From assembly GCF_013466785.1 (NCBI RefSeq), contig NZ_CP059163.1, positions 1,860,001-1,924,000 of the forward strand: a stretch of DNA of 64,000 nucleotides, read 5' to 3'. Under the pieces are notes generated by a model that was given only the letters and a program-made list of their open reading frames with translations, did no database searches and was not told the DNA's origin. Shown piece by piece: positions 58,019 to 64,000 of this stretch (within the stretch, counting starts at the first letter, position 1; every line of letters starts with the position of its first letter). Origin of the DNA: Nocardioides marinisabuli. GTDB lineage: Bacteria > Actinomycetota > Actinomycetes > Propionibacteriales > Nocardioidaceae. A program made the position numbers and the translations under genes.

Positions 58019-59692
58019 TCAGAGGTCGATCTCGCCCGCCTGGTGCTGCGCGACGAGCTTGGTCTTGCCGGGGTAGCGGATCTCCTCGACCAGCTCCTGC
58101 ATGATCGGGGACGGCTTCGTGGTGAACTGCGAGACCACGATCGTGACCGTGAAGTTGATCAGCATGCCCACGGTGCCGAAGCCGGTCTCGGGGATGCCGA
58201 GGATGCCGTCGGAGTTCCCGTAGATGTCGATCGTCCAGATCATGTAGGCCAGCGTCACCGTCAGGCCGGTCAGCATGCCCGCCACCGCACCCTTGGCGGT
58301 GCAGTTCTTCCAGAAGATGCCGAGCACCAGGATCGGGAAGAAGCTGGCCGCCGCCAGCCCGAAGGCGAGCGCGACCACCTGGGCCACGAAGCCCGGCGGG
58401 TTGATGCCGAAGTAGCCGGCCACCAGGATCGCCCCGGCCATCGCGATGCGCCCGACCATCAGCTGCTTGGCCTCGGTCGCGGCCGGGTTGATCTTCTTGT
58501 AGTAGACGTCGTTGGCCACCGACGAGGAGATCACCAGCAGCAGGCCCGAGGCGGTCGAGAGGGCCGCGGCGAGCGCGCCCGCCGCGACCAGGCCGACGAT
58601 CGGTGCCGGCAGGCCGCCGATCTCGGGGCTGGCCAGCACGATGATGTCGTTGTTGATGACCGTCTCGGTCGCGAAGTCGATGACCCCGTTGCCGTTGGCG
58701 TCGGTCGCCGAGACCAGGCCGACCTCCGACCAGGTGCTGAACCAGCCCGGCTCCGAGCCGATCGCGGTGCCCTCGAGGTCCTGGAGGATCTGCAGCTTGG
58801 TGAAGGCCGCCACCGACGGCGCGGTCGTGTAGAGCAGGGCGATGAAGAAGATCGCCCACAGCGCGCTGTAGCGGGCCGCGCGCACGCTCTTGGCGGTGTA
58901 GAAGCGCACGATGACGTGCGGCAGGCCCGCGGTGCCGAACATCAGCGCCGCGGTGATCAGCACCATGTTGGGCATCGAGGTCTGCGTGAAGGCCTCGGTG
59001 TACGCCGCCAGCCCGAGGTCCTGCTGCAGGCCGTCGAGCTCGGCGAGGATGTCGCCGAAGCCGATCTGGGGCACGGGGATGCCGGTGACCTTCGCGGACA
59101 CCGCGAACGCCGGGATCATGTAGGCCACGATCAGCACGGAGTACTGCGCCACCTGGGTCCAGGTGATGCCCTTCATGCCGCCGAGCACGGCGTAGAAGAA
59201 GACGACCGTCATGCCGATGACGACGCCGGTGGTCGTGCCGACCCCGAGGAACCGGGTGAAGACCAGGCCGGCGCCGGCCATCTGGCCCGCGACGTAGACG
59301 AACGAGACGACGATCGCTGCGACCACGGCCACCAGCCGGGCGGTCTCGGAGTACCGGTCGCCCACGAAGTCGGGCAGCGTGTACTTGCCGAACTTGCGCA
59401 GGTACGGCGCCAGCAGCAGCGCCAGCAGCACGTAGCCGCCGGTCCAGCCGAGCAGGAAGACGCCGCCGGCGTAGCCGTTGTAGGCGAAGGCCACGATGCC
59501 GGCCAGCGAGATGAACGACGCCGCGCTCATCCAGTCGGCGGCGATCGCGGCGCCGTTGGCCACGGCGGGGATGCCGCCGCCGGCGACGTAGAAGCCGGAG
59601 GTGGTGCTGACCCGGCTGGCGTAGGCGATGTAGATGTAGACGCTGAAGGTGATGACCGTGAAGATCAGCGTCCAGAGCTGGATGTCGCTCAC
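58019..59692 (-). CDS. actP: cation/acetate-type symporter (ActP, SSS family)
   Basis: The 557-residue membrane protein has about 13 transmembrane helices and sodium/solute symporter motifs GAAIAADWMSAASFISLAG, GTAGLPHVIVRFYTAKS and AALSTASGLLLVISSS. ActP imports acetate or related monocarboxylates with Na+ or H+. Its GTG start overlaps the stop of the DUF4212 gene by GTGA, a fixed partnership in these transporters. acs follows about 100 bp downstream on the same strand. Confidence 0.94.
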   Translation of the reverse strand: MSDIQLWTLIFTVITFSVYIYIAYASRVSTTSGFYVAGGGIPAVANGAAIAADWMSAASFISLAGIVAFAYNGYAGGVFLLGWTGGYVLLALLLAPYLRKFGKYTLPDFVGDRYSETARLVAVVAAIVVSFVYVAGQMAGAGLVFTRFLGVGTTTGVVIGMTVVFFYAVLGGMKGITWTQVAQYSVLIVAYMIPAFAVSAKVTGIPVPQIGFGDILAELDGLQQDLGLAAYTEAFTQTSMPNMVLITAALMFGTAGLPHVIVRFYTAKSVRAARYSALWAIFFIALLYTTAPSVAAFTKLQILQDLEGTAIGSEPGWFSTWSEVGLVSATDANGNGVIDFATETVINNDIIVLASPEIGGLPAPIVGLVAAGALAAALSTASGLLLVISSSVANDVYYKKINPAATEAKQLMVGRIAMAGAILVAGYFGINPPGFVAQVVALAFGLAAASFFPILVLGIFWKNCTAKGAVAGMLTGLTVTLAYMIWTIDIYGNSDGILGIPETGFGTVGMLINFTVTIVVSQFTTKPSPIMQELVEEIRYPGKTKLVAQHQAGEIDL

Positions 59693-59967
59693 GAGTGGTG
59701 CACCTCCTGCTCGTACTCCTCCACGCCGAACTCCGCGTCGAGCTTGTCCATGCGCCACACGTAGACCGCGATGATCGCGACGAACGTGATGATCGCCCCC
59801 TGCTGGGAGAACCAGAAGCCGAGCGGGAACCCGGCGACCACGATCTCGTTGAGCGGCTCCACGAACAGGATCCCGGCGCCGAACGACACCAGGGCCCAGA
59901 TCGTCAGCAGCACGGCCATCAGCCGCACGTTGCGGCGCCAGTACTCCCGGCGCTGTGCGTCATCCAT
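59689..59967 (-). CDS. small symporter subunit (DUF4212/DUF485-like)
   Basis: The 92-residue product has two transmembrane helices (MAVLLTIWALVSFGAGILFV and IITFVAIIAVYVWRM) and a YWRRNVRL amphipathic start. This type always precedes SSS acetate-type symporters and is their small subunit. The ATG at 59967 has a strong AGGAGGAAGCG site. It is coupled to actP by GTGA. Confidence 0.92.
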   Translation of the reverse strand: MDDAQRREYWRRNVRLMAVLLTIWALVSFGAGILFVEPLNEIVVAGFPLGFWFSQQGAIITFVAIIAVYVWRMDKLDAEFGVEEYEQEVHHS

Positions 59968-60277
59968 CGCTTCCTCCTCGTCTCGACGTCGCGTGAGGTG
60001 GACCACACGTCAGGTCGTCGAGACGGGATGCAAGCGCCTGGGTGGTGCCCGCCACAAGAGGTCGGCGTGACACCGGTCACAGTTTGCGACGAGCGGCCGG
60101 GTGGCTGCGACGAGCGGCGGGCGGACACCGTCGGAGGTCGCCATCCGTGGGGTTCACGGGGCGTCACCGACCGCTCGTCGCCGCGCGCCGACCGCTCGTC
60201 GCACGACGTACGACGCTCGGCGGGCGCCGGGCCGCCGCCCCTGCCGTGACGTGGGTCACTCGTCGTAGCCTCCGAGC
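59968..60277. other. 310-bp intergenic region with GCGACGAGCGG repeats (locus D)
   Basis: Two direct copies of GCGACGAGCGG (60085 and 60106) and two inverted copies (CCGACCGCTCGTCGC near 60168 and 60189) face each other and could fold into a long hairpin. GCCGGGTGGCTGCGA between the direct copies resembles the 22-nt units elsewhere. The region separates the divergent actP operon and the 60278 gene; no ORF is convincing. Confidence 0.6.
60266..60271 (+). promoter_or_regulatory. -10 box of the 60278 gene
   Basis: TAGCCT lies 6 nt before the ATG at 60278, a leaderless arrangement. Confidence 0.5.
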
Positions 60278-60721
60278 ATGACCACCCGCGCCGGCGCTCC
60301 CGCCACCACCGCCCCGACCGGCCCGCGACGCACCGCCGCCCGGCCGCGGCGCGGCGGCGAGCCGGGCCGCCGCAGCCTGCTCGGTGCCAGCCTGCTGGTG
60401 CTCTTCGGCTCCTTCATGCCGTGGGTCGACACCCCGCTCGGCACGGTCCTGGGCGGGCAGGGTGCCGGGCTGTGGACGTTCTACGCCTGCATGCTCGGCC
60501 TCGCCGGGGTGATGGTCCCGCTGCGCGGGCTGGCGGTGGCGCAGGCCGCGCTGCTGGGAGTCGTGGCGCTGGCGCTGCCGCTGTGGCAGGTGGGCCACCT
60601 GCTGAGCCTCGTGGGCACGGCGGGCTGGATGCCCGGTCCCGGCCTGGTGCTGGTGCTGGGCGGCGGCGTGCTGGCCTGCGTCAGCGCGGTGCGGCTGCAC
60701 CGCGGACCGCGCGAGGCCTGA
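60278..60721 (+). CDS. small membrane protein of unknown function
   Basis: The 147-residue product has a basic, Thr/Ala-rich leader (residues 1-32) and about four hydrophobic helices (SLLGASLLVLFGSFMPWVD, FYACMLGLAGVMVPLRGLAV and later stretches). I do not recognise a family. The start is supported by a TAGCCT box 6 nt upstream and matches the leaderless genes around it. It is convergent with the phosphoesterase gene, 3 nt away. Confidence 0.7.
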   Translation: MTTRAGAPATTAPTGPRRTAARPRRGGEPGRRSLLGASLLVLFGSFMPWVDTPLGTVLGGQGAGLWTFYACMLGLAGVMVPLRGLAVAQAALLGVVALALPLWQVGHLLSLVGTAGWMPGPGLVLVLGGGVLACVSAVRLHRGPREA

Positions 60722-60724
60722 GCC

Positions 60725-61246
60725 TCACCCGCGGGGCGGGACCCGCGGCGGGAGCCGGTGCAGGGTGACCTCGCCGAGCCCACCGTCGTCGACCACCGCG
60801 GTCAGGTAGGTGCAGTGCGGCTGGCGGCGCCGGTCGGTGGGCGAGCCCGGGTTGAGCAGCCGCAGGCCACCGGGCGTCGTGGTGTCCCACGGGATGTGGC
60901 TGTGGCCGAAGACCAGCACGTCGAGGTGCGGGTAGGCCGCGTCGCAGCGCTGCTCGCGACCCTGCTTGGCCCCGGTCTCGTGGACCACCCCCAGGCGCAG
61001 CCCCTCGACCTCGGCCTCGGCCACCAGCGGCAGCCGCTCGCGCAGCACCCCGTGGTCGTTGTTGCCGTGCACCGCCACGAGGCGCGCGCTGCGCGCCTCG
61101 AGCTCGTCGAGCAGGGCCACGTCGACCCAGTCGCCGGCGTGGACGACAACGTCGGCCTCCTCGACGGCCGCCCACACCTCCTCGGGCAGCGCCTTGGCGC
61201 GCAGGGGGAGGTGGGTGTCGGCGATGATCAGCAGTCGGGTCGGCAC
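60725..61246 (-). CDS. YfcE/MJ0936-type metallophosphoesterase
   Basis: This 173-residue enzyme has the motifs IIADTH, HAGDWVD, VHGNNDH, GHSHIPW and LLNPGSPTDRR of small YfcE/Vps29-like phosphodiesterases. Such enzymes hydrolyse phosphodiesters with Mn2+. GTG start without a clear ribosome-binding site. Convergent with the 60278 gene. Confidence 0.92.
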   Translation of the reverse strand: MPTRLLIIADTHLPLRAKALPEEVWAAVEEADVVVHAGDWVDVALLDELEARSARLVAVHGNNDHGVLRERLPLVAEAEVEGLRLGVVHETGAKQGREQRCDAAYPHLDVLVFGHSHIPWDTTTPGGLRLLNPGSPTDRRRQPHCTYLTAVVDDGGLGEVTLHRLPPRVPPRG

Positions 61247-61445
61247 CGCCCCAGTGTGCGCCGTGGGGTGTGCGCCCCCGGGACCGACGGTGAGGTCGTG
61301 AGGGGCGTGAGGCCGTGAGCGGAAGTTGACGGGAGCGACGCGCCAGGCGCACGCGGGCTGAAACCTGCGCTCGGGAGGCTGGCGGCACGCCGGTCACCGA
61401 CTGGTCGGCGCGCACCCGTCCCGTGCTCCTCCGAGGAGAACCGCC

Positions 61446-62975
61446 ATGACCACCCTGCAGCCCACACCCCCCGCCGCGGCGCCGCCAGCCAGCCCAGCCA
61501 GCCAGGCCGGCCCGGCCGCCGCCCCGCCGGCACGGCGCACCCGGCGCTGGATCGACGACTGGCGCCCGGAGGAGCCGGACTTCTGGGAGGGCGGCGGCAA
61601 GCAGGTCGCGCGCCGCAACCTCGGCTGGTCCATCTTCGCCGAGCACCTCGGCTTCTCGGTGTGGCTGATCTGGAGCGTGTCGGCCGCGATGCTGGGCAGC
61701 CGCTTCGGCTACAGCCCCCAGCAGCTGTTCTTCCTGGTCGCGGCGCCCAACCTGGTCGGCGCGCTGATCCGGATCCCCTACACCTTCGCGGTGCCCCGCT
61801 TCGGTGGCCGCAACTGGACGGTGGCCAGCGCGCTGCTGCTGCTGGTGCCCACCGTGCTGTTCGTGGTGGCCGTCCAGCACACCGGCACGCCGTACTGGGT
61901 GATGGTGCTGATCGCGGCCACCGCCGGGCTCGGCGGCGGCAACTTCGCCTCCTCGATGGCCAACATCAACGCCTTCTACCCCGCCGACAAGAAGGGCGCC
62001 GCGCTCGGCCTCAACGCCGCGGGCGGCAACATCGGCGTGGCGGTCATCCAGTTCGCGCTGCCGGTGATCGTGGGCGGGGCCGGGGTCTTCGGGCTGGTGC
62101 AGGCCGCCGAGGGCGGCATCCACCTCGAGCGGGCCGGCTGGGTGTACGTCGCCCTGGCCGTGGCCGCCGCGCTGGGCGCCTACTTCTTCATGGACAACCT
62201 CGGCACCGCCACCGGCTCGACCCGCGAGAGCGCCGCGGTGCTGCGCCGGCCGCAGACCTGGGTGATGAGCTTCCTCTACATCGGCACCTTCGGCTCCTTC
62301 ATCGGCTACTCCGCGGCGATGCCGCTGCTGATCAAGGTGAACTTCTCGGTCGTCGACCCGGCGAGCGGAGCGGTCACCGGCGGCATCAACTTCGTCTTCT
62401 ACGCCTTCCTCGGCGCCCTCGTCGGCTCCTTCACCCGGCCCTTCGGCGGCTGGCTGGCCGACCGCTTCGGTGGCGCCCGGGTGACCCTCGCGGCGTTCGG
62501 CGCGATGATCGCCGCGACCTGCGCGGTGCTGTGGACGCTGAGCCAGGTGGTGGCCAACCCCACGGGCGACAGCGCCGTGGCCGACGCCAACTCGTCCTGG
62601 TTCCCGCTCTTCCTGGCCTTCTTCCTGTGCGTCTTCGCCGCCACCGGCGTCGGCAACGGCTCGGCCTACCGGATGATCCCGACGATCTGGCGCCACCAGC
62701 ACACCGCGGGCACCGCGGCCGGCACTCCCGAGCACCGTGCCGCGCTGCTGCGGGCGACCAAGGAGTCCTCGGCGGCGGTCGGCATCATCGGCGCCGCAGG
62801 CGCGATCGGCGGGTTCCTGATCCCGATGATGTTCGGGGCGCCGTGGATCGCCGACCCGCTCGCGGCCGTGCAGACCGCCTTCGTGCTCTTCATCTCCTAC
62901 TACGTGCTCTGTGCGCTGGTGACCTGGTCGACCTACGTCCGGCGCGGCGCCCCGCTCGCCGCGGCCCGCGCCTGA
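61446..62975 (+). CDS. narK: nitrate/nitrite transporter NarK (MFS)
   Basis: The 509-residue MFS carrier has an Ala/Pro-rich leader and about 12 transmembrane helices. The signature GGGNFASSMANINAFYP and GFLIPMMFGAP match the nitrate/nitrite porter (NNP) subgroup, with an Arg in helix 2 (RIPYTFAVPRFGGRN) that binds nitrate. Start ATG with GAGGAGAACCGCC. Its stop overlaps the nitrate reductase start by TGATG, so uptake and reduction are co-expressed. Confidence 0.95.
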   Translation: MTTLQPTPPAAAPPASPASQAGPAAAPPARRTRRWIDDWRPEEPDFWEGGGKQVARRNLGWSIFAEHLGFSVWLIWSVSAAMLGSRFGYSPQQLFFLVAAPNLVGALIRIPYTFAVPRFGGRNWTVASALLLLVPTVLFVVAVQHTGTPYWVMVLIAATAGLGGGNFASSMANINAFYPADKKGAALGLNAAGGNIGVAVIQFALPVIVGGAGVFGLVQAAEGGIHLERAGWVYVALAVAAALGAYFFMDNLGTATGSTRESAAVLRRPQTWVMSFLYIGTFGSFIGYSAAMPLLIKVNFSVVDPASGAVTGGINFVFYAFLGALVGSFTRPFGGWLADRFGGARVTLAAFGAMIAATCAVLWTLSQVVANPTGDSAVADANSSWFPLFLAFFLCVFAATGVGNGSAYRMIPTIWRHQHTAGTAAGTPEHRAALLRATKESSAAVGIIGAAGAIGGFLIPMMFGAPWIADPLAAVQTAFVLFISYYVLCALVTWSTYVRRGAPLAAARA

Positions 62976-64000
62976 TGCCCGGCGCGGCGCCCCCGCCGGG
63001 GACCCGGACCCACTGCCCCTACTGCTCGCTGCAGTGCGGCATGACCCTCACCGGCTCCGGACGCGGCGGGACGCGCCTGGAGGTGCAGCCGTGGGAGGAG
63101 TTCCCGGTCAACGAGGGGGCGCTGTGCCGCAAGGGGTGGACCGCCGGCGGGCTGACCGGGAGCCGCGAGCGGCTGACCACGCCGCTGCTGCGCGACCGGG
63201 CCACCGGCGAGCTGCGGGCGGCCTCCTGGGACGAGGCGCTCGACCTGGTCGCGGCCCGGCTCGACCACTTGCGCGCCGAGCACGGCGCCGACGCGATCGG
63301 GGTCTTCGGCGGCGGCGGGCTGACCAACGAGAAGGCCTACCAGCTCGGCAAGCTGGCCAGGGTCGCGATCGGCACCAGCCAGATCGACTACAACGGGCGC
63401 TGGTGCATGAGCTCGGCGGCCTCGGCCGCCACCCGCACCTTCGGGATCGACCGGGGGCTGCCCTTCCCGCTGGCCGACGTCGAGCAGGCCGACGTCGTGG
63501 TCCTGGTCGGCTCCAACCTGGCCGAGACCATGCCGCCGGCGGCGCGCCACCTCGACCGGCTGCGCCAGCGGGGCGGCAAGGTCGTGGTGGTCGACCCCCG
63601 CCGCACCCCGACCGCCGACCACGCCGACCTGCTGGTGCAGCCGGTGCCGGGCGGCGACCTGGCGCTGGCCCTGGGCGTGCTGCACCTGCTGGTCGCCGGC
63701 GGCCACGTCGACACGGCGTACGTCGAGGCGCGCACCCGGGGCTGGGAGGCGCTCGCCGACTCGGTCGCGGGCTGGTGGCCCGAGCGCGTCGAGCGGGTCA
63801 GCGGCGTGGCGGTCGCCGAGCAGCGGGCCCTGGTCGACCTGCTGGCCGGGGCGGGGCGGGTCGTCGTGCTCACCGCGCGCGGTGCGGAGCAGCACGCGCA
63901 GGGCTCCGACACCGTGCTGGCCTGGATCAACGTGGCGCTGGCGCTCGGCATGCCCGGCCGGCCGCACGCCGGCTACGGCTGCCTGACCGGGCAGGGCAAC
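62975..64000 (+). CDS. assimilatory nitrate reductase catalytic subunit, partial
   Basis: The reading frame runs off the window after about 342 codons with no stop. It has a 4Fe-4S motif with Cys14, Cys17, Cys21 and Cys51 (CPYCSLQCGM...CRKGW) and the molybdenum-ligand Cys144 in NGRWCMSSAA. These fit the molybdopterin oxidoreductase family, in particular NasA/NasC-type assimilatory nitrate reductases. It is translationally coupled to narK. The rest of the gene is outside the window. Confidence 0.93.
   Translation, partial: MPGAAPPPGTRTHCPYCSLQCGMTLTGSGRGGTRLEVQPWEEFPVNEGALCRKGWTAGGLTGSRERLTTPLLRDRATGELRAASWDEALDLVAARLDHLRAEHGADAIGVFGGGGLTNEKAYQLGKLARVAIGTSQIDYNGRWCMSSAASAATRTFGIDRGLPFPLADVEQADVVVLVGSNLAETMPPAARHLDRLRQRGGKVVVVDPRRTPTADHADLLVQPVPGGDLALALGVLHLLVAGGHVDTAYVEARTRGWEALADSVAGWWPERVERVSGVAVAEQRALVDLLAGAGRVVVLTARGAEQHAQGSDTVLAWINVALALGMPGRPHAGYGCLTGQGN

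Overview
The window is very GC-rich DNA with many GTG starts, four-base start/stop overlaps and short TAGxxT promoter boxes directly before start codons. Together with a WhiB regulator, a mycosin/EccC-type secretion system and a gene order matching the Mycobacterium Rv3669-Rv3683 block, this points to a chromosomal segment of an actinobacterium. The repeat types would suit a Nocardioides-like member of the Propionibacteriales, but that is inference.

Layout. 0.1-2.5 kb: MoxR ATPase and its VWA partner. 2.5-8.8 kb: two paralogous cassettes, each a WXG-type helical protein followed by a translationally coupled alpha/beta hydrolase. The first also carries an EspG-like gene and its hydrolase has two frameshifts. 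A secreted beta-propeller gene lies between them. 8.9-14.9 kb: aminotransferase and FAD-dependent dehydrogenase with striking palindromic operators, a K+(Na+)/H+ antiporter, a LytR_C protein, a small Thr/Arg-rich protein and an NTF2-like protein. 14.9-16.9 kb: a less GC-rich island with an AbiE-like toxin/antitoxin pair. 16.9-27.7 kb: a type VII (ESX) secretion locus: eccC facing two eccD paralogues, two WXG100 genes, eccB and a mycosin gene with a frameshift.

27.7-35.9 kb: tRNA-Ser, SRP RNA, dnaX-ybaB-recR, a DUF5063 gene, aspartokinase with an internal beta-subunit start, aspartate-semialdehyde dehydrogenase, a Pro-rich membrane protein and tRNA-Pro. 36.0-54.2 kb: a block syntenic with mycobacterial Rv3669-Rv3683: metallophosphoesterase, ponA2-like PBP, WhiB4/WblA regulator, two ArsA-like ATPases, RidA, MBL hydrolase, Crp, Nth, thioredoxin-like lipoprotein, NUDIX, MarP and a holin-like membrane protein. 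YqeY, a BCCT carrier, a NUDIX gene and a sigma factor/propeller pair are extra here. 54.3-60.0 kb: NhaA, then acetyl-CoA synthetase with an acetate-type symporter and its small subunit. 60.3-64.0 kb: a small membrane protein, a YfcE-type phosphoesterase, NarK and the start of an assimilatory nitrate reductase that runs off the end.

The best candidates for something undescribed are the duplicated WXG/EspG-like/hydrolase cassettes beside the ESX locus, and two kinds of dispersed intergenic repeat. One is a family of about 22-nt-period arrays at four loci. The other is a hairpin repeat, one copy of which supplies the stop codon of an ATPase gene.
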